A stretch of 64,000 nt of DNA from assembly GCF_013371085.1 (NCBI RefSeq), contig NZ_JABWCV010000011.1, positions 1 through 64,000 of the forward strand, read 5' to 3'. The position numbers were made by a program, and so were the translations under genes. Under the pieces are notes generated by a model, which saw only the letters and a list, made by a program, of their open reading frames with translations, did not search any database and had not been told where the DNA came from. This DNA comes from Vreelandella maris. Lineage in GTDB: Bacteria; Pseudomonadota; Gammaproteobacteria; Pseudomonadales; Halomonadaceae. Shown in pieces: positions 26,462 through 36,192 of the stretch. Every line of letters begins with the position of its first letter. The first letter of the stretch is position 1.

Positions 26462-27757
26462 TTACGTTAGATTATCAAAACCGCTTTCTGTGACCGCGAT
26501 GTTATCTTCAATGCGGATGCCGCCACAGGGTGAGAGCTGATCAATTAGTAGCCAGTTAATGGGCAGTGATGTGCTACGCAGAGGGGCGAGCAGCATAGTG
26601 ATAAAATAGAGACCTGGCTCTATGGTCACAACCATACCTGGACGCAGCGTACGCGTTAGCCGCAGCGCTGGGTGCTTTTCTGGGGCTGGTGCTGGCGTGC
26701 CGTCTGGGTGACGCAATCCAGCGACATCGTGTACTTGCAGGCCCAGCGAATGACCTAACCCATGAGGGCAGAAGGCTCGTGTTACCCCTTCAGCAACCGC
26801 TTGCTCTGCGGTGCCTTTGAATAGACCGTGGGCCACCAATATCTCAGCTAGCTGTTGATGCATTTGCTCATGTAGGGCAATAAAGCTAACGCCTGGCGCA
26901 ACGCCTTTCACAAGCTCATCTTTCAAATCATGCATGGCTGTGACCAATTCGCCAAACGCAGCGGGTGCATCGGGGCCAGCGTAGGCGCGAGTAATATCAG
27001 CGCAGTAACCTCGAAACCGACGACCAGCATCTACTAACAGGCTGTAACGCCGTTTAGGCGCATTCAGGTCGTAATGCTGGTAATGCAGTACCCCTGCGTG
27101 TTCATTTAAGCCGATGATGTTTTGGTAAGGTACGTTTGATTCGCGCTGACGACTGGCGCCTAAGTAAGCCAATTGAATATCCAGTTCACCGGAGGCGCCA
27201 ATAAACGCTGCTTGCGCTGCTTGATGGCCCGCTATCGCTAGGCGGTTGGCTTCACGAATACAGGCAATCTCATAGGGCGTTTTAAATAGCCGTAATTCAT
27301 CCAGTGAATTCACCAGCTGCTCAGGCTGACGTTCGGCTTTCATCGTCTGCTGATGACTGGCTGAGAGTTGGTCAGTATCGCCGATAATGGCCGCATTACC
27401 GATCAAGGGCGGTGTGATTTTGTCGCTGCAAAAGTGAACATCGAAGGCGGTCACCCAAGGCTCTTCGGGAAGATGAGTGGGTAAATGCCAAAAATCGGCG
27501 GGTGCATACAAGTATAGCTGTGGGCGTTTTTCTGGCTGAATAATCAGCCAGCTATGCTGTACATCGGCTAAGCCCACCCAGTGTATGAAATGGCCGTAAG
27601 TCTGAAAGGGGGGCGTATGATCGTCAGCAAAATGCACGCTTGCATGACCACTGTAAATCGCTAGGCTATCAAATCCATGCTCGGTCAACATCGACGCATA
27701 GGCGCGCTGAAGGTGGGCTATGTGATCGAGTTGCAAGTTAAAAAGAGTGCTCGACAT
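26462..27757 (-). CDS. pepQ: Xaa-Pro dipeptidase (prolidase)
   Basis: 431 residues from the ATG at 27757 (AAGGA about 11 bases upstream); the frame is open 46 codons further but without family similarity. M24 'pita-bread' metallopeptidase with all five dinuclear metal ligands visible: VDAG and ADITR (Asp, Asp), PHGLGHSLG (His), TIEPGLYF (Glu), and GGIRIEDN (Glu). It hydrolyses dipeptides with C-terminal proline in the cytosol; close relatives (OPAA from marine gammaproteobacteria) also hydrolyse organophosphates. Last gene of the dpp-lysR-pepQ run, which supplies its dipeptide substrates. Confidence 0.95.
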   Translation of the reverse strand: MSSTLFNLQLDHIAHLQRAYASMLTEHGFDSLAIYSGHASVHFADDHTPPFQTYGHFIHWVGLADVQHSWLIIQPEKRPQLYLYAPADFWHLPTHLPEEPWVTAFDVHFCSDKITPPLIGNAAIIGDTDQLSASHQQTMKAERQPEQLVNSLDELRLFKTPYEIACIREANRLAIAGHQAAQAAFIGASGELDIQLAYLGASRQRESNVPYQNIIGLNEHAGVLHYQHYDLNAPKRRYSLLVDAGRRFRGYCADITRAYAGPDAPAAFGELVTAMHDLKDELVKGVAPGVSFIALHEQMHQQLAEILVAHGLFKGTAEQAVAEGVTRAFCPHGLGHSLGLQVHDVAGLRHPDGTPAPAPEKHPALRLTRTLRPGMVVTIEPGLYFITMLLAPLRSTSLPINWLLIDQLSPCGGIRIEDNIAVTESGFDNLT

Positions 27758-27800
27758 GCAAACCGTGTCCTTTCTCAAGTAAGCTTTCTCGAAGACGGCT

Positions 27801-28712
27801 TCAAGTGCGTGGAGTGGCGAGTTCACTCCAGAAACCGTCGAGTTCAGCGTGGTGGTGGCTTTGATGGCGATAGAGCCGTAGTTCCATCGGCACATCCCAA
27901 CGGCTATCGCCCGCTCTTACCAGCGTACCTTGAGCAAGCTCTGCGGCCACGTTGCGCTCTGGCAACCAGCTCATGCCGTAGCCAAGCAGCACCAGCTCTT
28001 TAATGCCCGCCGCGTAGAGATTTTCACTCTGCGCAGTTAAGTAAGTGCTTTGTGGCAACCTAGCCAAATGGGCTTTAACCGCTGAGCCAAGCAAGCCGCG
28101 CTTTGGGTAAGCAAGCCAAGGCGCTGGTTGATGGCGCGACCCTGGTAGCAACGCACAGGGCTCTCCCTCTGCATTTAACCCAGTCACCGGAATCAGCCTT
28201 TCATGACCGATTACCCGGTAGTTGCAGGCACTGGTATCAATATCCAGGTCGCAGCGCCCAATCGGCCAGTAGCAGATGGCAAGGTCGCACTCGGCCCGCG
28301 CTAACGCTTGAAAATAGTCATTAGCTACCCAGCCAGTCGCCCGCAAATAGGGCTGTACGCGGTCTTGCCAGCCTGTAGAGGCAAGCCATTCAGGCAAAAA
28401 ATGCGGCAACAGGCTCTGCGGCGCCGCCACCATAATACGCCGCTGCTGGCCAGCATTGATTTCACGCACCCGGTCTCGCGTAAGCCGCACTCGCTCGGTC
28501 ACCTGTTCGCACAGGGTTAAAAACTCCTCACCAGCAGGAGTGAGCGAAAGGGGTAGCGTTTGACGATTAATCAGCGTTACGCCCATCTCCTCCTCAAGCA
28601 ACTTAATCCGCCGAGAGAAGGTGGGCTGGGTAACGTGTTGATCATCTGCTGCGCGGGAGAAGTGCCGCGTTCTGGCCAGGGCAATAAAATCTTCTAGCCA
28701 GCGAATTTCCAT
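27801..28712 (-). CDS. LysR-type regulator, HypT/YjiE-like
   Basis: 303 residues. N-terminal HTH: IRWLEDFIALARTRHFSRAADDQHVTQPTFSRRIKLLEEEMG, with the pattern WL-DF-----R-FS-AA-----TQP-FSRRI that resembles E. coli HypT (YjiE), a hypochlorite-responsive LysR protein. The rest is the periplasmic-binding-protein-like effector domain. AGAGG precedes the ATG. It lies in the same direction between dppF (49 bases) and pepQ (43 bases), so it is probably co-transcribed and may control the peptide-use operon. The effector is unknown. Confidence 0.9.
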   Translation of the reverse strand: MEIRWLEDFIALARTRHFSRAADDQHVTQPTFSRRIKLLEEEMGVTLINRQTLPLSLTPAGEEFLTLCEQVTERVRLTRDRVREINAGQQRRIMVAAPQSLLPHFLPEWLASTGWQDRVQPYLRATGWVANDYFQALARAECDLAICYWPIGRCDLDIDTSACNYRVIGHERLIPVTGLNAEGEPCALLPGSRHQPAPWLAYPKRGLLGSAVKAHLARLPQSTYLTAQSENLYAAGIKELVLLGYGMSWLPERNVAAELAQGTLVRAGDSRWDVPMELRLYRHQSHHHAELDGFWSELATPRT

Positions 28713-28761
28713 GCTCTACCTCTCAGCGACTTGGCTCGCTGTATTGTAAAGGGGGGCCTAC

Positions 28762-29835
28762 TCATAGGCGCCCCTCTTCAACAGCGTGGCATGCGACACG
28801 GGTTCCGTCATCCTGTGTTTGCAAAAGGGGAATCTCTTGCTTACAGCGTGAATTGGCATGCGGGCAGCGGCCATGAAACACGCAGCCGCTGGGTAAATTA
28901 ACCGGGGTCGGCACTTCACCGGATAGGCGAATATGCTGAGGGCGGTCATCCTTTAAGCGTGGGATCGCCGAGAGTAGCGCCTGGGTGTAAGGATGGCGCG
29001 GCTTTTCAAACAGCGTGGCCGTCGTGGCAATTTCACACACTGTACCCAAGTACATCACCGCCACACGGGTGCCAAAATGCTCGACCACGGCTAAATCGTG
29101 GGTGATGAAGAGATAAGTCAGGTTCCGCTCTTGCTGGGCTTCCATCAGCAGGTTGAGCACCTGGGCTTGAATCGAGACGTCGAGGGCAGAAATAGGCTCA
29201 TCGGCGACGATGAATTCCGGATCCACGGCCAGGGCACGCGCAATCGCGATACGCTGACGTTGCCCCCCCGAGAACTCGTGACCAAAACGCTTGCCCCAGT
29301 CGGGATCGATACCCACTGAGTGCATTACTTCTTCAACCTTTTCGAGGATTTTTGGCCGCTTCCAGTCAGGATGATGCAGGCGCAGCGGCTCTTCCAAGGT
29401 TTGCTGAATGGTCATGCGTGGGTTAAGCGATGCATAAGGGTTCTGGAAAATCATCTGCATACGCTTGCGATACGGCAGCAACTGACGCGAGCTTAAATTA
29501 TCGATACGTTGGCCATCGTAGCGAATCTCGCCTTCAGAGGGTGTCAAAAGCCCCATCACCGTACGTGCCACGGTGGACTTACCGCAGCCAGATTCGCCCA
29601 CCACACACAGTGCTTCACCGCGTTTGATATCCAGGTTCACGCCGTTAATAGCATGGACGTGCTCTTGATGACGCACCAGCTTGCCGCCCTTGAAGCGCAG
29701 CTGATCAAGAAAATCACCCGAGAGAGAGAAGCGCTTTTTCAAATCGCGGATCTGCAGCAGCGAATCAGCACTCTCTTCGTTCTGACGAGGAGTAGGCATA
29801 GGGTTTTCCGTTATGGCCTCAGCGTGCGCACTCAT
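28762..29835 (-). CDS. dppF: Di/oligopeptide ABC transporter ATP-binding protein, DppF type
   Basis: 357 residues. ABC ATPase with Walker A VVGESGCGKSTVAR, Q-loop QNPYASLNPRMT, signature FSGGQRQRIAIARAL, Walker B EFIVADEPISALD and the H-loop FITHDLAVV. The C-terminal oligopeptide extension CVFHGRCPHANSRC carries the cysteine motif of this family. Together with DppD it powers peptide import. The start overlaps the dppD stop by four bases, with a strong AAGGAGG inside dppD. Confidence 0.95.
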   Translation of the reverse strand: MSAHAEAITENPMPTPRQNEESADSLLQIRDLKKRFSLSGDFLDQLRFKGGKLVRHQEHVHAINGVNLDIKRGEALCVVGESGCGKSTVARTVMGLLTPSEGEIRYDGQRIDNLSSRQLLPYRKRMQMIFQNPYASLNPRMTIQQTLEEPLRLHHPDWKRPKILEKVEEVMHSVGIDPDWGKRFGHEFSGGQRQRIAIARALAVDPEFIVADEPISALDVSIQAQVLNLLMEAQQERNLTYLFITHDLAVVEHFGTRVAVMYLGTVCEIATTATLFEKPRHPYTQALLSAIPRLKDDRPQHIRLSGEVPTPVNLPSGCVFHGRCPHANSRCKQEIPLLQTQDDGTRVACHAVEEGRL

Positions 29836-30848
29836 GAGATTTCCTCCTTCAAACGGCGATCTTCAAGCATTTCAGCCACCATATGGCACGCCACGCGGCA
29901 GTTGCCGGAGTCGACAAACTCGGGCACTTGCTGGGTGCAGGCGGGGCGGGGCTGGCCATCGGCGCGATTGATAAAATCGCAGCGCGGGTGAAACGCGCAG
30001 CCGCTTGGCAGGTTAGAAAGCGACGGCATACTGCCACGAATCTGATTGAGCTTTTCGCCCGGCGTTGCCATCTGTGGCAAGGCGTTGATTAGCCCTTGGG
30101 TATAGGGGTGTTGCGGGTCATTAATGATTTCCCGTGTCGGCCCTTGCTCAATCACTCGGCCAGCGTACATGACCAGAATGCGCTGAGTGACCTGGCTGAC
30201 CACGCCCAAATCGTGGGTGATCAGAATAAGCCCAACATTGTGTTGCTCGCAGAGTTCAAGCAGCAGCGCCATGATTTCGGCTTGAATCGTCACGTCAAGC
30301 GCCGTGGTCGGCTCGTCGGCAATGATAATGTCCGGGTCGAGCAGCAGCGCAATGGCGATAATAATCCGCTGGCGCATACCGCCGGATAGCTCGTGAGGAT
30401 ACTGATCCAAACGCGTTTCCGGTGAGGGAATTTGCACCTGTTGCAGCTTATCCAAGGCAATCGCGCGGGCTTCTTTGGAGGAAATACGCCGGTGCGCTTT
30501 CAAACACTCAACCATTTGCTCGCCAATGGAGAGCACTGGGTTGAGCGTCATCATCGGATCTTGGAAGATCATCGAGATGCGATTGCCGCGCACTTTGCGC
30601 AGGCCGCGCTCAGACATGCGGTTGAGCACTTGGCCGTCAAAGTTGACGGTACCGCCCGCAATAAAGCCTGGCTTAGCGATTAAATTGAGTAGCGAAAAAG
30701 CCGCGACGGATTTACCTGCGCCAGATTCACCGACAATGCCCAAACGCTCACCGCGCTCAAGGCTGAAACAAATGTCCCGCAAGGCGTGGACTTCACCCTG
30801 GCGCAGCGCAAAGCGGACATCAAGATTATTGACTTCAAGTAGTGCCAT
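29832..30848 (-). CDS. dppD: Di/oligopeptide ABC transporter ATP-binding protein, DppD type
   Basis: 338 residues. Walker [17 protein letters not shown]-loop [11 protein letters not shown], signature [16 protein letters not shown], Walker [16 protein letters not shown] and H-loop LITHDLGVV. The C-terminal domain has the Cys-rich [22 protein letters not shown]. It pairs with DppF on the cytosolic side of the DppBC channel. Seven bases separate it from dppC. Confidence 0.95.
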   Translation of the reverse strand: MALLEVNNLDVRFALRQGEVHALRDICFSLERGERLGIVGESGAGKSVAAFSLLNLIAKPGFIAGGTVNFDGQVLNRMSERGLRKVRGNRISMIFQDPMMTLNPVLSIGEQMVECLKAHRRISSKEARAIALDKLQQVQIPSPETRLDQYPHELSGGMRQRIIIAIALLLDPDIIIADEPTTALDVTIQAEIMALLLELCEQHNVGLILITHDLGVVSQVTQRILVMYAGRVIEQGPTREIINDPQHPYTQGLINALPQMATPGEKLNQIRGSMPSLSNLPSGCAFHPRCDFINRADGQPRPACTQQVPEFVDSGNCRVACHMVAEMLEDRRLKEEIS

Positions 30849-30855
30849 GGTGTCC

Positions 30856-31812
30856 TCAGCCTTTGTAGAGTCGTGGGTTCATGACATCGCGCAGCCAGTC
30901 ACCGAGTAGATTGATCGACAGCACCAGCACCACCAGTACCGCACCTGGAATTAAGGTAATCCACCAGGAGCCGGACTGAATATAGTCAAAGCCTGATTTA
31001 ATCAACGAGCCCAGAGATGGATGCGTTTCCGGCATCCCAAGCCCCAGAAACGACAGCGCCGCTTCTGAAATAATCGCGTTGGCAATCTGTACGGTCGAGA
31101 TAACGAAGATCGGCGACATGGTGTTGGGCAGCACGTGGCGGAACATAATGCGCTTGCTGCGAAGCCCCATTACACGGGCAGCATCTACGTACTCTTTGTT
31201 TTTCTCTGCCAGCACCGAGGCGCGCACGGTGCGGGCATACTGCGGCCATTCGGCCAGGCCGATAATCAGGATCAGCATCATTACTGCGTATTGGCTATAG
31301 AAGGCGCTGCCCATGGTCGCTTTGACCAAAGCGCCTACCACGATAGCGACCATTAGCGTCGAGAAAGAGAGCTGAATATCCGCTAGCCACATCAATAGGG
31401 TGTCGACACGCCCGCCAAGATAGCCCGCCATCAGGCCGAAAGTGACCCCTAGCAGCGCTTGCAAAATGACCGCGCCAAAGCCGATCAGTAGCGAGACGCG
31501 TGTGCCATACAGCACAATCGACCATAAATCGCGGCCCTGGGCATCAGTGCCTAAGGAGTAGCGCTCATCGGCCCCCTCAATCCAGAAGGGTGGCAGCTCT
31601 GAGGCCATAATATCGATCTGAGCGAGGTCGTAAGGGTCTGTCGGCGCCAACAGCGGTGAAGCAAAGGCGGCGATAACCATACAAATAAACACGGCCAGGC
31701 AGAGCTGTGCGGTGCGGTCATGCTTGAAGCTGTACCACATATAGGAGTCACGCATGCGCTCCCAGCGGCCGGGTGAAGCGCTCGCTTGTGAAGAATTACT
31801 TGTGGTGCTCAT
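30856..31812 (-). CDS. dppC: Peptide ABC transporter permease, DppC type
   Basis: 318 residues. A long N-terminal cytosolic stretch, then six membrane helices with the OppC/DppC N-terminal signature (LAVFICMVIAAFASPLLAPTDPYD) and the BPD_transp_1 EAA loop AARVMGLRSKRIMFRHVLPN. The C-terminal ILVLSINLLGDWLRDVMNPRL is typical. Its start overlaps dppB by four bases (ATGA type), so it is translationally coupled. Confidence 0.95.
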   Translation of the reverse strand: MSTTSNSSQASASPGRWERMRDSYMWYSFKHDRTAQLCLAVFICMVIAAFASPLLAPTDPYDLAQIDIMASELPPFWIEGADERYSLGTDAQGRDLWSIVLYGTRVSLLIGFGAVILQALLGVTFGLMAGYLGGRVDTLLMWLADIQLSFSTLMVAIVVGALVKATMGSAFYSQYAVMMLILIIGLAEWPQYARTVRASVLAEKNKEYVDAARVMGLRSKRIMFRHVLPNTMSPIFVISTVQIANAIISEAALSFLGLGMPETHPSLGSLIKSGFDYIQSGSWWITLIPGAVLVVLVLSINLLGDWLRDVMNPRLYKG

Positions 31813-32858
31813 GCGGGCTTCCCAGTCAGTTTAACGGTGGGGTTCACCAGACCGTAGATCAGATCCACAATCGTATTGGTGACGACAAAAATAACGCCGA
31901 CAATCATCAGGTAGGTCACGATTAGCGGTATATCAGCGCGGTTGATCGCATCCAAAAACATCAGGCCCATGCCCGGCCATTGGAAAACGGTCTCGGTCAG
32001 AATGGTGTAGGCCACCATCGTGCCGATCTGTACACCGCCGACGGTAATCACCGGTAGCATGGTGTTTTTAAGCGCGTGAACAAAATACACGCGGCGCATA
32101 GAGATACCTTTGGCGCGGGCGTATTTAACGTACTCCGACTGCAGGACTTCCATCATTTCGGCGCGGATAAGTCGAATAAACAGCGGCAGCATGATAGAGG
32201 CCAATGAGACGGCCGGTAATACTAGATGCTGTAAGCCGTTCCAGGTGGCTAAATTGGTATCCCAGTTACCCACCACATTCACCAGATCATAGCCACGGCC
32301 AAAGGACGGCATATTGCCTTCGGTAGAGAAGAAGGCGTTTAGCCAAGCACCCCAGCCGGTATTTTCTGGGAATAGCGTCACGGTAACGCCAATCGCGAAA
32401 ATTTGAATAAGCACGATCGCGGTAAGAAACACGGGGATTGAAATACCGATAATCGATACACCCATGAATAGTCGCGAAATCGGCGAGCGGGGTTTGATCG
32501 CGCTGTAGACGCCGATAGGTACTGAAAACAGCACAATTATCAACGTCGCCGCAAATACCAGCTCTAGGGTGGCGGGTAAGTGGCGGGCGATGACTTCTAA
32601 GGCCGGTTCGCGGTAAAAATACGAGTAGCCAAAATCACCTTGAACGGCATTTTTAGCAAAGCGCGCGTATTGCACCAGGAAGGGGTCATTCAGGCCTAAA
32701 CGCTCACGAATTTCTTCGCGTTCGCTTTCCGGCACTGACTGGCCGACCATCTGCTGTACGGGGTCACCCAGGTTGTCCTGAATGGCGAAGGCCAGCACGC
32801 TGATGACAAACATCACCAAAATTGCGTGCATCAGCCGCTTGATTAAAAAGGCAATCAT
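31809..32858 (-). CDS. dppB: Peptide ABC transporter permease, DppB type
   Basis: 349 residues from the ATG at 32858 (MIAFLIKRLMHAILVMFVIS); an ATG four codons upstream is possible. Six membrane helices and the EAA loop KYARAKGISMRRVYFVHALKN. The N-terminus (FLIKRL---I-V), the LGDPV motif and the conserved ERLGLNDPFLVQYARF block are standard for DppB/OppB. It forms the inner-membrane channel with DppC and is separated from dppA by 185 bases containing a hairpin. Confidence 0.95.
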   Translation of the reverse strand: MIAFLIKRLMHAILVMFVISVLAFAIQDNLGDPVQQMVGQSVPESEREEIRERLGLNDPFLVQYARFAKNAVQGDFGYSYFYREPALEVIARHLPATLELVFAATLIIVLFSVPIGVYSAIKPRSPISRLFMGVSIIGISIPVFLTAIVLIQIFAIGVTVTLFPENTGWGAWLNAFFSTEGNMPSFGRGYDLVNVVGNWDTNLATWNGLQHLVLPAVSLASIMLPLFIRLIRAEMMEVLQSEYVKYARAKGISMRRVYFVHALKNTMLPVITVGGVQIGTMVAYTILTETVFQWPGMGLMFLDAINRADIPLIVTYLMIVGVIFVVTNTIVDLIYGLVNPTVKLTGKPA

Positions 32859-32947
32859 GGCGTACGCCACCTATGTGAAGGGTTCATCAAAGAAAGTAGG
32901 GGCATGGTTATTCAAAGTGTTTGCAGGTTCGAGCCGCCAAACAAAAG

Positions 32948-32979
32948 GCTTCGCTCCCTAAACACATAGGGAGCGAAGC
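32948..32979 (-). terminator. Intercistronic hairpin between dppA and dppB
   Basis: Perfect 12-bp stem GCTTCGCTCCCT / AGGGAGCGAAGC with an eight-base loop. On the minus strand it is followed by CTTTTGTTT. It lies between dppA and dppB, where partial termination or mRNA stabilisation commonly keeps the binding protein more abundant than the permease. Confidence 0.8.
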
Positions 32980-33043
32980 ATACTGGCAGTTAATATTGCA
33001 GTAACTCTTTTGGCACTATGCAATTAATGCGCGATGGACATGA

Positions 33044-34624
33044 TTAGTCGTCGCTGCTTTTAACGACCAAGTCACCCAGGTAAGGGAAGTCGATAGCGTT
33101 CACCACCGGCTCAGCCTCAACACCATCCGCCGCGGCGTAGGCAAGGTTCTGCCAGTGCAGCATGATGAAACCGACGTCTTCGTAAAGCATGGCTTCGGCT
33201 TCACGCAGCATTTCGTTGCGTTTTTCCAGATCCGTTTCGCTATCCGCTTCGGTTACCAGTGCATCAATCTCTTCGTTGCAGTAGCTGCCGTAGTTGTACT
33301 GACCCGCGCCGGTTTCTTCATCGATACAGAAGGTGAGGTACTGGAAGAAGTTAGCGCTGTCTTCCGTATCGGCGTGCCAGCCGATCATTGCCATATCAGA
33401 TTCACGGGTATCGTACTCAGGCCAGTACTGGGCGAGCGGCATGGTGCGTAGATCAACTTTAATGTTGATTTGCGCCAGCATGTTGGCCACTGCTTGGGCG
33501 ATCTGAGCATCGTTCACGTAGCGGTTATTGGGGGCGATCATTTCAACGCTGAAGCCCTCTTCATATCCCGCTTCCGCCATTAGCTCTTTGGCGCGTTCGA
33601 TATCGTAGCGTGGTGTTAAATCAGGGTTGTGGCCTGAGTAACCCTCTGGGGAGAACTGGCCAGCCGGGTTAGCAAAGCCACGCATCAAACGGTCAGCAAT
33701 GCCTTCTTGATTAATGGCCAGATCAACTGCTTGACGAACGCGGGCGTCTTGGAAGGCTTCTACGCGCTCTTCGTTCATTTGGAAGCCAATGATGCGGGTA
33801 CCGTCGATCTCAATCAGATTGACGCCATCTGCTTCACGGACACGGTCTAAATCGTTGGGCGGAACGGCATCAATAAAGTCAACGCCGCCAGAAAGCAGTG
33901 CTGCAACGCGAGAGGCGTTTTCAGCGATAGGCGTCATGATGATGTTGGATACGTTGCCTTCGCTCTCAGTATCCCAGTAATCTTCGAAACGTTCGAAATC
34001 AACCCGAACGCCTTGGCGACGGTCGGTCACGATGAACGGGCCGGTGCCTGAAACGTTGCGTGAAGCGAAGGAGTTGCCCGCTTTGACGATTTCAGCTTTG
34101 TCGCTACCGTCGTCGGTTTCACCCGTATAGAACTCGCTATCCATCGGGAAGATGTACGTAGCAAGGTTGAGCAGCAGCGGGTAAGGTTCAGTGGTAACGA
34201 TCTCAACGGTGTAGTCGTCAACCGCTTCGGCACTGGCAACGGGTTCAAAAATAGCGCGGTAGTCAGGGCTTTCTTTCAGGCGTTCAATAGTCCATACCAC
34301 ATCTTTAGCGGTGAATTCGTTACCGGAGTGGAAGGTAACGCCTTCGCGCAGCGTCATGCGCATAGTGGTTTCGTCTACTTGTTCCCACTCGGTGGCTAAG
34401 CGCGGCTCAAACTGGAAGTCTTTGGTCCAGCGTACGAGCGGATCGAACGCGAGGTGAGAGAAACGCAGCACGCCACCAGAGAGTTGTTCATGTAAATCGA
34501 GCGTTTCAGGGTCGGCAGAGTAACCAATACGAAGGGTTTCAGCACTTGCCGTCATCGGCAGCAATGTCGTACCTGCAACCACTGCACCAATAACAGAAGC
34601 CAGTAGGGTTTTCTTGAACGTCAT
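33044..34624 (-). CDS. dppA: Periplasmic dipeptide/oligopeptide-binding protein
   Basis: 526 residues. Sec signal peptide (LLASVIGAVVAGTTLLPMTASA), then the SBP_bac_5 family fold: LRIGYSADPETLDLHEQ, LREGVTFHSGNEFTAKDVVWTIERL, and VRQAVDLAINQEGIADRLMRG. Rich in Asp/Glu, as expected for a halophile periplasmic protein. It captures peptides and delivers them to DppBC. AAGGGA lies ten bases before the ATG. First gene of the long minus-strand operon. The ligand could be di- or oligopeptides or other small molecules handled by this family. Confidence 0.94.
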   Translation of the reverse strand: MTFKKTLLASVIGAVVAGTTLLPMTASAETLRIGYSADPETLDLHEQLSGGVLRFSHLAFDPLVRWTKDFQFEPRLATEWEQVDETTMRMTLREGVTFHSGNEFTAKDVVWTIERLKESPDYRAIFEPVASAEAVDDYTVEIVTTEPYPLLLNLATYIFPMDSEFYTGETDDGSDKAEIVKAGNSFASRNVSGTGPFIVTDRRQGVRVDFERFEDYWDTESEGNVSNIIMTPIAENASRVAALLSGGVDFIDAVPPNDLDRVREADGVNLIEIDGTRIIGFQMNEERVEAFQDARVRQAVDLAINQEGIADRLMRGFANPAGQFSPEGYSGHNPDLTPRYDIERAKELMAEAGYEEGFSVEMIAPNNRYVNDAQIAQAVANMLAQINIKVDLRTMPLAQYWPEYDTRESDMAMIGWHADTEDSANFFQYLTFCIDEETGAGQYNYGSYCNEEIDALVTEADSETDLEKRNEMLREAEAMLYEDVGFIMLHWQNLAYAAADGVEAEPVVNAIDFPYLGDLVVKSSDD

Positions 34625-34898
34625 AATTGTTCCCTTGGGTCATTGTTTATTGTTCGTTTTACAGATGCTTTCCCTCGCTAAAGAGCGGAAATACCCGTAA
34701 AACAGACACGGTCAGCTTTAAAGCTATCTTAATAACATAGGCTAACAACATAGAGACTGCCTGTTGCGTCATACAATCGAAATAATGACAGGCATCATTC
34801 ATCTGCTACATGACGTGGCTAGTAGCGGCACATTGCATGTTTGTAATTAGACGAAAGTGGTAAGAAAAAAGATAGGTCCGAATAGGCGGAGAAGCCGT

Positions 34899-35468
34899 AT
34901 GTGGAAAAAAATCGTCGTGGCAGCCATGGCTTGGTACCTTCCCACCTTAGCTGTCGCCGTTGAACCAACGCCTGGAACCAATGCAGAGCAGGGCTCTGAG
35001 CATGATTTGCCACCCAACTCGGAAACGGCGGCTCAGATCAAAGGCTTGTTAGATGGTGAATTACGAGAATGGTTTATTTTGAGCCATGGCTATGATTCAA
35101 ACGCATCATTTATTGAGTCAGGTGATGACCATATCACTATCGATATTACGGGATTTGTTGATGATGAGGCCTGGGAGACTCAAGAAGCGCTGTCTATTAG
35201 CCTGACGATAAACGAAGGGGAGCTGATCAGCGCCGTGGTGTTACACCCGCTGGGGGACTCGACCTCACCGCCGCTCTATACCTCTGAAGGGGGCGATGTA
35301 GAAGTAACGCTGACGCACTATGAGCGGGCCAGTCAACGAGTTCACGTGGCTGGCAAGATACAGGGCGTACTGGCGCTACAAATACAGCTGGATGAGCCTC
35401 CGAGTCAGGAAGAGACCATTGAGATTGATGTGGCGTTTGATGTGGAGGCGCAAAAAATAGAGTTTTGA
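34899..35468 (+). CDS. Secreted hypothetical protein
   Basis: 189 residues from the ATG at 34899 (GGCGGAG about nine bases upstream). Signal peptide IVVAAMAWYLPTLAVAVE, then a very acidic beta-rich domain (GDDHITIDITGFVD, ALSISLTINEGELISAV, EVTLTHYERASQRVHVAGKIQG) that reads like a small beta-sandwich. I do not recognise a family. Probably periplasmic. It stands alone between dppA (divergent) and the glutaredoxin gene (convergent). Confidence 0.78.
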   Translation: MWKKIVVAAMAWYLPTLAVAVEPTPGTNAEQGSEHDLPPNSETAAQIKGLLDGELREWFILSHGYDSNASFIESGDDHITIDITGFVDDEAWETQEALSISLTINEGELISAVVLHPLGDSTSPPLYTSEGGDVEVTLTHYERASQRVHVAGKIQGVLALQIQLDEPPSQEETIEIDVAFDVEAQKIEF

Positions 35469-35470
35469 TA

Positions 35471-35502
35471 TACCCGAAACTGGCATCTGCCCGTTTCGGG
35501 TA
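35471..35502. terminator. Hairpin terminator shared by convergent genes
   Basis: Perfect 10-bp stem TACCCGAAAC / GTTTCGGGTA (35471-35480 and 35493-35502), 12-base loop, three bases after the secreted-protein stop and 25 bases from the end of the glutaredoxin gene. Confidence 0.7.
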
Positions 35503-35527
35503 ATACATGACGGTATAGCGTCGTTAG

Positions 35528-35914
35528 TTAGCCAAACTGCTTATGTAACCAGGCATTGATCGTGTCAGATTCGTACATCCATTCTTCCCGGCCATCGTCA
35601 TGGATAATTTTGAGGCAGGGCACTTTAACTTTCCCCCCGCCTTCCAAGAGCGCCTGCTTATGGTCAGGGTCAAGCTGGACATCGCGCAGTTCAATGTTCA
35701 ACCCCAGCCGCGCTATCTCTTTGCGTACCTTGATGCAAAACGGGCAGGTGCGAAATTGATACAGGGCTAGCCGCTGGCATGTCTGATCAATAGTGGCTTG
35801 CTCTTCAGGCGAGCGTTCAACTGACTTAGGCGTAGAGAGCTTTTCAGAAATCAGCATAAACGGGGCAAGCACTAAGCGAACGCCACGAAAGAAATAGCGG
35901 ATTAAAATGCGCAT
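35528..35914 (-). CDS. Glutaredoxin family protein with N-terminal anchor
   Basis: 128 residues. The thioredoxin-fold core begins LALYQFRTCPFCIKVRKEIARLGL with the redox motif CPFC, then KVPCLKI (cis-Pro loop) and WMYESDTINAWLHKQF. A basic and hydrophobic N-terminus (MRILIRYFFRGVRLVLAPFMLI) suggests membrane association. It should exchange electrons with glutathione to reduce disulfides. The extended N-terminus is longer than in soluble glutaredoxins (~85 residues). Confidence 0.88.
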   Translation of the reverse strand: MRILIRYFFRGVRLVLAPFMLISEKLSTPKSVERSPEEQATIDQTCQRLALYQFRTCPFCIKVRKEIARLGLNIELRDVQLDPDHKQALLEGGGKVKVPCLKIIHDDGREEWMYESDTINAWLHKQFG

Positions 35915-36192
35915 CTAAAGGCTCCTTTCGCTGATGATTAGGCTCATATCAGCGTGCCGAGTGGAAAGAGAGTGATGGTTAACATTGATAAACAGTGGCC
36001 GCATCCTGCAACAACTGAAAGGATTTGTCACTTGAAGGGTGTTTTGACCCCGTTAATCGCGGTTTATAGTGATGAGTAGATGAGCAAATTGAGTCAGCAT
36101 GCTAGGCTATTTGGTTATTTTTACGCCATATTTTGGCTTTTTAATTAAACGTCTTTGCGAATAGTTTATTGGCGAATAACGGGGCGAAAGCC

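Noticed and set aside
32926..32935. GGTTCGAGCC resembling a tRNA T-loop
   Set aside because: No acceptor stem, anticodon arm or CCA end can be built around it; it lies in the dppA-dppB gap.
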